DNA from: Pyramidobacter piscolens
Lineage (GTDB): Bacteria; Synergistota; Synergistia; Synergistales; Dethiosulfovibrionaceae
Reading direction: 5' to 3'
DNA: 15,153 nt
NCBI GenBank assembly: GCA_004558205.1
Contig: SFDM01000053.1
Location: 1 to 15,153 of the forward strand
Of this stretch, positions 6,784 to 14,874 are shown piece after piece. Within the stretch, counting starts at the first letter, position 1. Every line of letters begins with the position of its first letter. The position numbers and the translations under genes are program-made. The notes under the pieces were generated by a model that saw only the letters and a list, made by a program, of their open reading frames with translations, did no database searches and was not told where the DNA came from.

Positions 6784-6822
6784 AAAAAGCTCTGGCCGCC
6801 TGGAAAGCGGTCAGAGCTTTTT
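6784..6822 (-). terminator. Rho-independent terminator that includes the stop codon
   Basis: AAAAAGCTCTG (6784-6794) plus CCGC (6796-6799) pairs with GCGG (6807-6810) and CAGAGCTTTTT (6812-6822) around a short loop, with one mismatch. Read on the minus strand it ends in a TTTTTTAT run. The last codons (Lys-Lys-Leu) and the TGA of the PAS-GGDEF-winged-helix gene lie within its 5' arm, so there is no 3' untranslated spacer. Confidence 0.88.
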
Positions 6823-9396
6823 GTAAGAGTGCGGCGTTCGGTCCTGGTTTTGGAGGTCCGACAGCATGGTTTCGGCCCAGCTGTAGTTGAGCATGTAGGT
6901 CCCTTTAAAGAGCCCGGAGTGTTCAGGCCGCCCCGAGAGGTAATCGTACAAGTCGCAGTCCACCTTTTGGGGGTTGACGCGCCGCTGCCCGCTGCGGTTC
7001 TCCAAAATGTCCTCGATCCTGTACTCGGCCAGCGTCTTTTTGAGGCGCATGGCGATTTTGCGATACCGCGACATGGTTTTAACGTCCGCGGTCTCGTTTT
7101 CCCATAGGCAGGCGATGGCTTCGCGCTGCGGCAGGAAACCTCCGCGGCGGTCCACGAGAAGTGCCAGCAGTTCCTTGGCTTTGGCGCTGGTAAAAGCTAC
7201 GGGGATGCCGTCTACGAAGATGTCGAAGTAGCCGAAGGTCCGTATATACACCTGTCTCCTCTGGGTGACCGGACTGGCAGCGGAACTTACGAACAGCCGG
7301 TCGGGTGTGAGGTCGTCGTCTCTTTCGGGCGAATAAAAGACGATCCTGTTGCCGCCCAGCATACGGGCGTGGAGCAGCGCGTGGTCGGCCTTCGTAAACA
7401 ATGAGTTGCTGCTTTCGCTCTCCTCGGCATGCAGAAGCGCGCCAATGCTTACGGTTACGAGGTTTCCGCCGGAGGTACGATGGGACAGGGCGCTGTGCAG
7501 GATTCGGATTTTTTCCCCTATCAGTTTTTCGTTCGCGGCGCTGCCGACGTAGAGCGCGAATAAACCGCAGCCCAGGCGCGCGCAGGCGTCTTTCTCCTGA
7601 AGCATGGCCGTGAAGGTATCGGCGGTGCGCTGCAGCGTTTCATCGCTGAGGTACCCGTCGGAAAGGCCGCCCTTTGAATCGCGGACTTCCAGCTTGACCA
7701 GCGCAAAGCCCGCTGGCCGCGGCGGCTGCAGCGCCGCGTTGTTTTCATGGAGCTCGTCGCAGCGGCTGCGGAAGGCCGATATGTTCAAAAGGCCCGTCAA
7801 AGGGTCCTTCTGCGCCGCTTCGAGAAGCTTGAAGCTCTCGAGTTTCTTCTTATGGATATCCACGCCGTAGACCAGGTACAGAGAATCGCCGTTCTCTTCG
7901 TTTCTGCTCTGCATAATCATGACGTGGATCCAGTGGTACCCCTCAAAATTCCTGCCTGGGGACTTGAAGCGGCAGTCAAATTCCATGGGCTGCTGAAACA
8001 GGTCCTCGTCGGAAAAGCGTCCCCCCTTTCTGCAGCTGGGAATCAGGGAACAGTCTGCGGGATAGATGAGCTGTTCGAACACCTGAACGAATTCGGACAG
8101 GTCCGGAACGGACGGAAAACCTTCGGGCAGGATATCGTTTGGCGTGGAAATGCGTTTTTTTGTGGCGGCGTCGAAGGCCATGGCAATGACGGCGTCCTTT
8201 TTCAACACTTTCTGCAGGAGCAGCTGATGTTCCTGTAGCGCCAAAGCTCTCCGGTGCTCCTCTTCGATATCGTCGGCTCGTCCTACGACGCGGCTTACGT
8301 GCCCGCTGGGATCGGCGACGCCAATGTGTTTAAGCCGGTAATAACGATAGCCTGTGCCGTAGAAATCGATCCGGCAGTCGATGGACCCGTTCAGCCCTGA
8401 TAGGGCTTTTTCGATGGCCTGCCGGTAGGCGCTGAAGTCGTCGGGATGGATAAAGGCCGTCCGCGGTATGGTGTCCATAAAGTTGTGGATGACTTGGTCG
8501 TGCCGGCCCAGCGGTCCCGCGTTCACCGAGTAGACGTAGCGGTCTGCGGCGGGGTCGTAATCGATGGTGACCACGTCGCTGCTCTCGCTGAGCAGGCGGT
8601 AGCGTTCTTCCTTCCAGCGGAGTTTTTCTTCCCTGCGGACCTGGTCGGTCACGTCGAGCATGGTCAGGTAAACCGACTGGTCGGCGTCTTTGTTGACGAC
8701 GCAGTTGATATCCAGCCACAGGCAGGATCCGCCGCAGCGGGACGTTTTAAAACGGATGTGCCCGGCGTCGCGCCCCTGCAGAGCTTCAAGCGCTTTTTCC
8801 AGAAGCTCCGCAGGATGGAATTCCTCGCCGGCGGCTTCCCTCTTTTCCTGCATTCTGGAAAAATTTTCGCGGGTCAGCCCGAAAATCTGAAGCGCTCGGT
8901 CGCTGATAAAAGTCAGCCGGGGCGTGTTCTCCAAAGAGTAAATACAGATCCCTGACGATATGGTGCTGATGATGTGGTCCAGCTGGCTGTGGGCCGCCGC
9001 CAGCTGGCGTTTTTTCTGAACCAGGTCGTGGATGTCCAGCAGCGTCGCGACGATCCGTTCGGGAACGCCCTTTTCGTCGCGGGTCAGCCTGACGGAGGTC
9101 CGGGCCCAATGGAAGGTTCCGTCTTTCATGAGCAGCCGGATGATGGCCGCGGTGGTGCGCGGCGACGCGAGTATCTCGCTTCCCATTTTACGGACCACTT
9201 TCCGGTCGGCCGGGTAGACCGTATTCAGCGAGCTTTCCAGGTTTGAAAGCTCGGCGGGCGTCATCCCGCTGCCGGCGAAACGCTCAAAGGAATCGGAGTG
9301 GTAGAAGGAGCCGTCCTTTAGGTTCCATTCCAGAACTGCGATGGCGATGCTCTTGAAAGCATCGGATAAATCCGCGGGGAGCTCTCTGTGGGTCAT
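6811..9396 (-). CDS. Multi-PAS, degenerate-GGDEF, winged-helix DNA-binding fusion
   Basis: An 861-residue soluble protein. Residues about 10-520 hold four PAS-like sensor modules (about 15-125, 140-255, 262-378 and 395-518). A GGDEF-type domain follows (about 528-690; DPLTGLLN is its usual start), but the signature is LGCGLF (608-613) and the metal-binding Asp residues are gone, so it cannot be a cyclase. Residues about 716-815 form a winged helix-turn-helix of the OmpR/SARP kind (RTFGYFDIFVDG, SAKAKELLALLVDRRGG, then REAIACLWE), seen in clostridial-type SARP-like regulators. It should bind DNA in response to a PAS ligand, perhaps modulated by a nucleotide at the dead GGDEF. The start at 9396 has AGAGGAG at 7 bases. 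The terminator overlaps its stop codon. Confidence 0.85.
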   Translation of the reverse strand: MTHRELPADLSDAFKSIAIAVLEWNLKDGSFYHSDSFERFAGSGMTPAELSNLESSLNTVYPADRKVVRKMGSEILASPRTTAAIIRLLMKDGTFHWARTSVRLTRDEKGVPERIVATLLDIHDLVQKKRQLAAAHSQLDHIISTISSGICIYSLENTPRLTFISDRALQIFGLTRENFSRMQEKREAAGEEFHPAELLEKALEALQGRDAGHIRFKTSRCGGSCLWLDINCVVNKDADQSVYLTMLDVTDQVRREEKLRWKEERYRLLSESSDVVTIDYDPAADRYVYSVNAGPLGRHDQVIHNFMDTIPRTAFIHPDDFSAYRQAIEKALSGLNGSIDCRIDFYGTGYRYYRLKHIGVADPSGHVSRVVGRADDIEEEHRRALALQEHQLLLQKVLKKDAVIAMAFDAATKKRISTPNDILPEGFPSVPDLSEFVQVFEQLIYPADCSLIPSCRKGGRFSDEDLFQQPMEFDCRFKSPGRNFEGYHWIHVMIMQSRNEENGDSLYLVYGVDIHKKKLESFKLLEAAQKDPLTGLLNISAFRSRCDELHENNAALQPPRPAGFALVKLEVRDSKGGLSDGYLSDETLQRTADTFTAMLQEKDACARLGCGLFALYVGSAANEKLIGEKIRILHSALSHRTSGGNLVTVSIGALLHAEESESSNSLFTKADHALLHARMLGGNRIVFYSPERDDDLTPDRLFVSSAASPVTQRRQVYIRTFGYFDIFVDGIPVAFTSAKAKELLALLVDRRGGFLPQREAIACLWENETADVKTMSRYRKIAMRLKKTLAEYRIEDILENRSGQRRVNPQKVDCDLYDYLSGRPEHSGLFKGTYMLNYSWAETMLSDLQNQDRTPHSYKKL

Positions 9397-9478
9397 TTTT
9401 AATCTCCTCTGAATCGCTCTCTCATATTCTTTGAGGCCGCCGGTGGTTTGCGCCGCCTCTTGTGACTCCTGAAACTCC

Positions 9479-9498
9479 AGCCGTTACAGAGAACGGCT
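9479..9498 (-). promoter_or_regulatory. Short hairpin over the sirtuin stop codon
   Basis: AGCCGTT (9479-9485) and AACGGCT (9492-9498) make a perfect 7-base stem with a 6-base loop, and the TAA of the sirtuin gene lies within it. No T run follows on the minus strand, so it is not a standard terminator. With an 87-base gap to the next minus-strand gene, read-through transcription is possible. It might be an RNA-stability hairpin. Confidence 0.35.
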
Positions 9499-10230
9499 GA
9501 CCTCCTTGAAAAAGGCGTCCAGGTCGGCGTCCACTCTGAGGCTGACTCGCGAGGCGGGCAGATAGCTTGTGGACACGCTGCCCCTGTTGACGACCACGAT
9601 GGTCCCTTCGCACATGCCGGGCAGGAAAGCCGCGGGAACCACGTTCAGCGACGAGCCGAGCACGAAGAGCAGGTCGGCTTTGCGGCACAGGCGCTGGCAC
9701 TCGCTGAGGTGCATCACGTTCTCGCCGAAGAACACGATGTCGGGCTTGATCACGCCGCCGCAGGAACAGCGGGGGACCGGTCCCTTTTCGAGAAGCCGTC
9801 CCACCTCGTCGTAGCTGTAACTTTTGCGGCATTGGAGGCAATGGGCATGCCGGATGGTACCGTGAATCTGGTAGATGGTCTTGGATCCTGCGGCCTCATG
9901 AAGCCCGTCGAAATTCTGCGTCACAATGCCCTGCAAAAGCCCCCGCGCTTCAAGCTGCGCGAGAAAGATATGGGTAAAGGTGGGGGAAATATGTTTCAGC
10001 ATCTCCGTGCACTCTCTGTGGAAGCGGTAGTAGTAGGAAGGGTCTTCGTAGAACGCTCCGATGTCGAACAGCCGATCGGGATCCACGTCGGCCCGGCTGT
10101 AGATGCCGCCGGGACCTCGGAAATCGGGAATCCCCGCCGCCGTGGACATGCCGGCCCCGCTGACCACCGCTGTGTTTTCCGAGTTCAAAATAAGCCGGGC
10201 GCACTGCCGCGCCTGTTCTTGTAAAGTCAT
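9484..10230 (-). CDS. Sir2-family NAD-dependent protein deacylase
   Basis: A 248-residue sirtuin, typical bacterial CobB length. The NAD-binding GAGMSTAAGIPDFRGPGG (residues 25-42), TQNFDGLH (104-111), the catalytic His in QIHGT (H123), four zinc cysteines (C131/C134 and C155/C157) and the GSSLNVVPA segment (192-200) are all present. It would remove acetyl or other acyl groups from lysines using NAD and release nicotinamide. It lacks a signal peptide. The frame is open upstream to 10383, but the ATG at 10230 is chosen because GGAGG sits 7 bases before it and the upstream residues resemble no sirtuin. It lies upstream of the PAS-GGDEF-winged-helix gene on the same strand, with no clear terminator between them. 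Confidence 0.95.
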   Translation of the reverse strand: MTLQEQARQCARLILNSENTAVVSGAGMSTAAGIPDFRGPGGIYSRADVDPDRLFDIGAFYEDPSYYYRFHRECTEMLKHISPTFTHIFLAQLEARGLLQGIVTQNFDGLHEAAGSKTIYQIHGTIRHAHCLQCRKSYSYDEVGRLLEKGPVPRCSCGGVIKPDIVFFGENVMHLSECQRLCRKADLLFVLGSSLNVVPAAFLPGMCEGTIVVVNRGSVSTSYLPASRVSLRVDADLDAFFKEVSRSL

Positions 10231-10354
10231 CGCCGTACCTCCATTATCTTTTGTGGTTTGTTTTTTCTGGAATCCTTGAGGTTGAAAACGAGTAAACAGC
10301 TTAGATTGATTGACAGGATTACTCTTTATCGTTCTGAAAAAACGGATCAAAAAA
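10231..10354. other. AT-rich sirtuin upstream region
   Basis: This is the left part of a 367-base gap. It must hold the sirtuin promoter on the minus strand, but no pair of -35 and -10 boxes with good spacing stands out. It contains T-rich and A-rich runs and no coding frame with a ribosome binding site. Confidence 0.35.
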
Positions 10355-10513
10355 TTGAATCGCAGCGGACGCAAAAAACGCAAAGGAAAACCTTAAAGGC
10401 TTCTAGAATCACAAAATTTAGTAAATTTTATGACCTGTCACAATGTTAATTTGTTTTTAGTCGCTGATCTATGTTCTGTCACTCTTTTGCGATATCGCGT
10501 TGAGGTCCTTTGG
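10355..10513. repeat. MITE-like CGCAAAGG family element, copy 2
   Basis: The left end has TTGAATCGCAG (10355-10365) followed by CGCAAAGGAAAACCTT (10379-10394), closely matching the left part of the 6318 copy (CGCAAAGGAAAACCTT at 6351-6366). The right end has GCGTTGAGGTCCTTTGG (10497-10513) against GCGTTGAAATCCTTTGA at 6494-6510. The AT-rich centre also aligns loosely (TTAATTTGTTTTT against CTAATTCGTTTTT). Its inverted repeats are more decayed than in copy 1, so it is probably an older insertion. Confidence 0.65.
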
Positions 10514-10597
10514 CATGGCCTTTCAGCCCTGCACATGACAAATTTACAGCCAATAGCCTCTCTGCCAATCGCAGGCTTCATCGTAATGTATGGATGT

Positions 10598-10861
10598 CTA
10601 AAACTCCAAGTTCCTTTTTCCTTCGATCAACTCTATTTTCTGTCGATGCGACAGTTTTTTGACGGCGCGCTCCGCTTTCAGAGCTGTGCTTTTGTCCTGC
10701 CACTGCCATAGGGCCGCCATTTCCACAGGGCGGCGCGTTCTGGTGCAGCGGCTGGCCGTGCCCGCGTTGTGCGCCGCCAGCCGCTTGTCGGGGTCCACGG
10801 TATAGCCGCTGTAGAGCGAGCCGTCGGCGCAGCGAAGGATATAAGAAAAATGTCCCGCCAT
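10598..10861 (-). CDS. GIY-YIG domain protein (UPF0213/YhbQ type)
   Basis: An 87-residue single-domain GIY-YIG protein. It shows YILRCADGSLYSGYT (7-21), conserved R27, HNAG (31-34), the SRCTRTRRPVE block (38-47) and E64, the usual layout of the small YhbQ/UPF0213 group. GIY-YIG folds are metal-dependent nucleases; the natural substrate of this subgroup is poorly defined, with a DNA-repair or RNA-processing role possible. It starts four bases after the stop codon of the MFS transporter, with no strong ribosome binding site of its own, so translation is probably coupled to that gene. The pairing seems to reflect shared transcription, not a shared pathway. Confidence 0.9.
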   Translation of the reverse strand: MAGHFSYILRCADGSLYSGYTVDPDKRLAAHNAGTASRCTRTRRPVEMAALWQWQDKSTALKAERAVKKLSHRQKIELIEGKRNLEF

Positions 10862-10865
10862 AGCT

Positions 10866-12098
10866 TTACTGGGCGACTCTGGCCCGCCCCTTCTCCACGT
10901 CCACGCCCGCCAGCAGCGCCGCGCCTGCTACGAAGCTGACGGCGATCACGCCGATAGCGCTCTGCGTGGAGCCCGTGGCCTGCGCCACAAAACCGCAGAG
11001 CGCAGGGCCGATGATGCCCGCGAACTTGCTCGACACGTTGTAGAGCCCGAAGAAATGGCCGCTGCGCCCCGCGGGGAGCATGGAGGCATAGAGGCTGCGG
11101 CTGATGGCCTGTGAGCCGCCCTGCACCATGCCCACGGCCACAGCCATGGCCCAGAAATGCCAGTTGGCCGACATGAACATGGCTCCCGACGCGATCAGCG
11201 TGTACCAGACCAAAGAGATCATGAGCGCTTTTTTGCTTCCCAGCTTTTCCGCCAGCATCGCGAAAACCAGCGCGAAGGGGACTCCCACAAACTGGGTCAC
11301 CAGCAGGGCGCCCACCAGGTGATTCTGCGAAATGCCTATGGCCGCGCCGAACACGGCCGCCATCCTGATGATTGTTCCGATGCCGTCATTATACAGCCAA
11401 AAGGCGATCATAAAACGGAACGCCTCAGGGTACTGTTTTAACTCGAGCCAGCTGTGCTTCAGCGCCGAAAAGGTCTGTTTCAGCCCCGAAGGCGCGCCCT
11501 GCGAGACCGGCGGCTCGGGCACGAAGAGCATTAGCGGGACTGTGGCCAGCGCCCACCAGACCGCCACCGACAGGAACGCCGCCTTCACCCCGGGCTGCCC
11601 GTAACGGGAAATCAACAGCAGGTCGGCCGCCAGCAGAATGCCGCCGCCCAGATATCCCATGCCGTAGCCCAGCGTTGAAACACGATCCAGAGATCCCGCC
11701 GGGGCCACGTAGGGCAGAAGGGCGTCGTAGCAAACCGCTGCGACCGACAGCCCCACTGTTCCGAGCACCAGGAAAGAAAGCGTAAAAAGCCAGGTCCCTT
11801 CGCCCGAACCCGCTAGCGCCGCCGAAGAAAACACGCCGAGGCCGGCGAAAGCCGCCAGAAAACTTTTCTTGCGGGGGCGCCCGTCTACGTAGGTTCCCAC
11901 GATCGGCGTCAGCAGAGCCGAGAGAAACAGCGCCGCCGACGAGGCGTACCCCCAGGAGGCCATGGCCCAATCGCCGCCCCCTCCGGTGACCACGGTCTGA
12001 TAGTAGACGGGAAGGACCACCGCCATGATGACCGTGGAAAAAGCGGCCGCGCCGGTGTCGTAAAGGTACCACGCAAGCACTGAACGATTGTGAAACAT
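10866..12098 (-). CDS. UMF1-family (Atg22-like) MFS transporter
   Basis: A 410-residue integral membrane protein with about 12 membrane segments and almost no polar extensions. The N-terminus (SVLAWYLYDTGAAAFSTVIMAVVLPVYY) matches the family start usually written as AWALYDWANSAF. A loop with DGRPRKK between segments 2 and 3 is the MFS signature region, and a central polar loop separates the two halves. Substrates of bacterial UMF1 proteins are unknown in general; the fungal relative Atg22 exports amino acids from the vacuole. The start has AAGGAGG at 7 bases. It is divergent from the dCMP deaminase gene, sharing a 178-base intergenic region, and is followed at four bases by the GIY-YIG gene. 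Confidence 0.88.
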   Translation of the reverse strand: MFHNRSVLAWYLYDTGAAAFSTVIMAVVLPVYYQTVVTGGGGDWAMASWGYASSAALFLSALLTPIVGTYVDGRPRKKSFLAAFAGLGVFSSAALAGSGEGTWLFTLSFLVLGTVGLSVAAVCYDALLPYVAPAGSLDRVSTLGYGMGYLGGGILLAADLLLISRYGQPGVKAAFLSVAVWWALATVPLMLFVPEPPVSQGAPSGLKQTFSALKHSWLELKQYPEAFRFMIAFWLYNDGIGTIIRMAAVFGAAIGISQNHLVGALLVTQFVGVPFALVFAMLAEKLGSKKALMISLVWYTLIASGAMFMSANWHFWAMAVAVGMVQGGSQAISRSLYASMLPAGRSGHFFGLYNVSSKFAGIIGPALCGFVAQATGSTQSAIGVIAVSFVAGAALLAGVDVEKGRARVAQ

Positions 12099-12205
12099 GG
12101 GTATGCCTCCTTGGCAGAGATAAAATTATGGTGGAACAGGCCTCTCATGACGATATATTGTACGCCATTTCGGGATAAAAACGTGCACACCGGCGCATCG
12201 TGACT

Positions 12206-12211
12206 TATAAT
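12206..12211 (+). promoter_or_regulatory. Possible -10 box for the deaminase and two-component unit
   Basis: A perfect TATAAT lies 65 bases before the ATG of the dCMP deaminase. The hexamer 17 bases upstream (GTGCAC, 12183-12188) is a poor -35 box, so an activator may be needed or the match may be chance. The same gap must also hold the minus-strand promoter of the MFS gene, where TACAAT is seen on the minus strand near 12156-12161. Confidence 0.3.
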
Positions 12212-12276
12212 AAACCCAAGAGGGCCGTTCTTCAGATGCGGAGGCGCCTTCTGAACCTTCAAAAAGGGAGAGATCC

Positions 12277-12801
12277 ATGATGGCCTTTGAACGCCCTGAC
12301 TGGGAAAGTTATTTTATGACGCTGGCGGCGGTGGCCGCCACGCGAAGCACCTGTCTGCGCCGCCAGGTGGGGGCGGTGATCGTCCGTGACGGCCAGATCA
12401 TCAGCACCGGGTACAACGGGGCCCCGAAAAACGTGCCCCATTGCGCCGAGACGGGCTGTCTCAGAGAACGGCTGGGCATTCCCTCGGGCGAGCGCCACGA
12501 GATGTGCCGGGGCTCTCACGCCGAGCTCAACGCGATCGCCCAAGCTGCTTCGCTGGGAGTTTCTACGGCAGGGGCCGTGCTGTACTGCACCCACGCGCCC
12601 TGCTCTTTTTGCACCAAGGCCATTATCAACGCGGGAATCCGCCGCGTGGTCTATATTCACGGCTATCCCGACGAGCTGGCTGAGACGCTGCGCCGCGAAG
12701 CGGGATTGTTCACCGAACAGTTCTCGCCGGAACACTTCGACAGAATTGTCAGCTGCCTCGAAAAGGTAAGGCAGGGTTTTGAAAGCGCTTCAAAAGAGTA
12801 G
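12277..12801 (+). CDS. dCMP deaminase (ComEB-like cytidine/deoxycytidylate deaminase)
   Basis: A 174-residue zinc-dependent deaminase. The catalytic HAE motif (H81, E83) and the PCSFC motif (zinc ligands C109 and C112) are intact, and the N-terminal TCLRRQVGAVIV and TGYNGAP segments are typical of deoxycytidylate deaminases. It would convert dCMP to dUMP, feeding dTMP synthesis; the ComEB relatives in Firmicutes share this fold. It is cytoplasmic. Two adjacent ATG codons (12277 and 12280) are possible; GGGAG lies about 6-9 bases upstream. The response regulator gene begins 32 bases after the stop without a terminator between them, so the three genes may be one transcript. Confidence 0.93.
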   Translation: MMAFERPDWESYFMTLAAVAATRSTCLRRQVGAVIVRDGQIISTGYNGAPKNVPHCAETGCLRERLGIPSGERHEMCRGSHAELNAIAQAASLGVSTAGAVLYCTHAPCSFCTKAIINAGIRRVVYIHGYPDELAETLRREAGLFTEQFSPEHFDRIVSCLEKVRQGFESASKE

Positions 12802-12833
12802 TGTTCCGTTAGATGAGAGGGAAGTGAATTCTA

Positions 12834-13472
12834 ATGAAAAAGATAAAAGTCATTCTTGCCGACGACCACCCTTTGACTCGCGGCGGGCTGGTTGCCCTGC
12901 TGGACAGGGACGAGCGCATCGAATTCGCCGGAGAAGCCTCCGACGGCCTGAAAGCCTGGGACCTGATCCAGCGGCAGAAGCCAGACGTGGCGCTGCTGGA
13001 CATCCGCATGCCCGGCGAGGACGGCATATCCCTGGCCCGCCGCGTCAAGGCCGCAGGCCTCGACACGCTGGTGATCATGCTGACGTCCTACGACTCGCAG
13101 CAGTATGTCCTCGCCTCCCTGAAGGCCGGGGCGAAGGGGTTTCTGCTGAAGACCGCCACGCCGGAAACGCTTTTGAAGGCCATACAGACCGTGGCCGACG
13201 GGGGGCTTTATCTGGACAGTGAGGTCTCGTCGGCTCTGGAAGAACGGCAGAACCAGCCCGAGGAGCTCTCGCCCCGCGAGAGGGAAGTGCTTCTCTGCTC
13301 GGCCCGGGGCATGTCGGGCAAGGACGTGGCCGGAGCCCTGAACATCAGTGAAAGGACCGTGCAGACCCATCTGGCGGCCATCTACGACAAGCTGGAGGCC
13401 CATAATAAGACGGAGGCCATGCTGTACGCGCTGAAATACGGCATCCTTACCGTGGAGGAACTTTTAGGGTGA
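12834..13472 (+). CDS. NarL/FixJ-family response regulator
   Basis: A 212-residue regulator. The receiver domain (about 1-120) has the acidic pair D10/D11, phospho-acceptor D56 in LLDIRMPGEDG, a Thr/Ser switch position in IMLTSYD and the conserved Lys in GFLLKTATPE. The C-terminal LuxR-type helix-turn-helix (about 143-205) has LSPREREVL, followed by ISERTVQTHLAAIYDKL, where the recognition helix lies. It should be phosphorylated by the adjoining kinase and act as a transcription factor; its targets are not visible here. GAGGGAAGTGA precedes the ATG at 12834. Its stop overlaps the kinase start by four bases (GTGA), ensuring balanced synthesis of the pair. Confidence 0.95.
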   Translation: MKKIKVILADDHPLTRGGLVALLDRDERIEFAGEASDGLKAWDLIQRQKPDVALLDIRMPGEDGISLARRVKAAGLDTLVIMLTSYDSQQYVLASLKAGAKGFLLKTATPETLLKAIQTVADGGLYLDSEVSSALEERQNQPEELSPREREVLLCSARGMSGKDVAGALNISERTVQTHLAAIYDKLEAHNKTEAMLYALKYGILTVEELLG

Positions 13473-14869
13473 AACGCAGCCTGACCATGGTCCTGCTTTT
13501 GTCGCTCCTCATTCCGGCCGTGTCCGTGACAGTCATGGCCGGAATCGGGATGGGCGTTCACGAGAAGGCGATGGAACGTGTGGTCGAATCCTATGTGCTG
13601 AACGTGGCGGGGAACATGGCGGCCAGGGTCAGCATTACCGACCTTCCCCCTTCCCGCGTGGGCGAGATCATGAACAGGATGGAACATTTCTCGCCCTTTA
13701 CCTGGGGGCCTGAGCTTCCCGGCTGGGTCGCCGTGCTGGACTCGGACCGCCGGCTGCTCTTCGCATCGTCTCACGCGCAGCCTGGCCTGTCCAGCCAGGC
13801 CATCGACATGGCCCTGAACAGGGCCGTCCGCGTGAGAGACGCCAACGGTGAGCTGTCGACGATCGCCGTCTATCCCGCAGGAGGCCGCCGAGGGTATTAC
13901 GTGATGGCGGCCGTTCAGTGGAAAGACTTTCTCGGTCCCATGCTGAACTCGGGCATGATCTGGCTTTCGCTGATCCTGATCCTGTTCTTCTCCTGTGCCG
14001 CCGCGCTGCTCGTGCTGTGGCGGTGGATCGTAGGGCCTCTGCAGCGCCTGGTGGACGACATCGACCTGCTCCGGTGGGGCGACGCCATCGTCCCGATTCC
14101 CGAGCGCGAGGCCGCCGTCATGGAGCTTCACCGGCTTCGGATGATCATGCACCGCCTTTCGATCGTGGCGCAGGACCGGCTTTTGCTGTGGAACCATTAT
14201 ACCAGCGACATGATCCGCGTCCAGGAGGGCGAAAAGGACCGCGCCGCGCGGGAAATTCACGACGGGCCTGTCCAGGCGGTCACGGCGCTGGTTCAGCGCA
14301 TTCGCCTGTCACGCCTCGACGACAGCCGCAGGGACGAAAACCTGCACGTGGCGGAGGAGATCGGCGTGGATACGGTGAGGGACCTTCGCGAACTGTGCAA
14401 CCAGCTTGCTCCGCCCTGGCTCGACCTGGGGCTTGAACACGCGCTGACCGAACTGACCGACCGGCTTCGCCGTTATCTTAACATGGAAATTCAGATTGAA
14501 ATCGACGACGGGGATTCTTTGACGCCGGAGAAGACCCTGGCGTTTTTCCGCATCGTCCAGGAGGCCCTTTCAAACGCGGCGCAGCACGGCAAGGCGACGA
14601 AAGTTCTTGTGAAGGTGGATCGCGTGGGCGACTCGGTCACGCGCCTCACCGTGGCCGACAACGGCGTGGGCTTCGAGGCGCCCGACGATCTGGAGATCCT
14701 TCGCGCCCAGGGGCACCGCGGGCTTTTGAACATGAACGAGCGAATCAGCCTGGCCGGAGGCTCGATGAAAATCGTGTCTGAAGAGGGACAAGGCGCCACG
14801 CTCATTTTTCTGATCCCCGACGATGGCGTCGTCCAGCAGCTCTGGTCCAACATGCCAGCAAAATTGTAA
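13469..14869 (+). CDS. NarX-type sensor histidine kinase
   Basis: A 466-residue membrane kinase with a GTG start that overlaps the regulator stop by four bases. TM1 is at about 7-29, followed by an extracytoplasmic sensor of about 130 residues with no domain I recognise, TM2 at about 163-187 and a HAMP-like linker. The HisKA_3 dimerisation region carries the phospho-acceptor H264 in AAREIHDGPVQAV. The ATPase domain has the N box (RIVQEALSNAAQHG, from about 361), DNGVGF (397-402) and the GHRGLLNMNER block, typical of the NarX/DegS/LiaS group. It should sense an external signal and phosphorylate the neighbouring regulator. Six bases after its stop a large palindrome begins, which may serve as transcription stop. 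Confidence 0.95.
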   Translation: MKRSLTMVLLLSLLIPAVSVTVMAGIGMGVHEKAMERVVESYVLNVAGNMAARVSITDLPPSRVGEIMNRMEHFSPFTWGPELPGWVAVLDSDRRLLFASSHAQPGLSSQAIDMALNRAVRVRDANGELSTIAVYPAGGRRGYYVMAAVQWKDFLGPMLNSGMIWLSLILILFFSCAAALLVLWRWIVGPLQRLVDDIDLLRWGDAIVPIPEREAAVMELHRLRMIMHRLSIVAQDRLLLWNHYTSDMIRVQEGEKDRAAREIHDGPVQAVTALVQRIRLSRLDDSRRDENLHVAEEIGVDTVRDLRELCNQLAPPWLDLGLEHALTELTDRLRRYLNMEIQIEIDDGDSLTPEKTLAFFRIVQEALSNAAQHGKATKVLVKVDRVGDSVTRLTVADNGVGFEAPDDLEILRAQGHRGLLNMNERISLAGGSMKIVSEEGQGATLIFLIPDDGVVQQLWSNMPAKL

Positions 14870-14874
14870 ATTAC

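Noticed and set aside
10231..10383. N-terminal extension of the sirtuin by 51 residues.
   Set aside because: The extension is basic and unlike any sirtuin, lies in AT-rich DNA, and the internal ATG at 10230 has a good GGAGG site and the normal family length.
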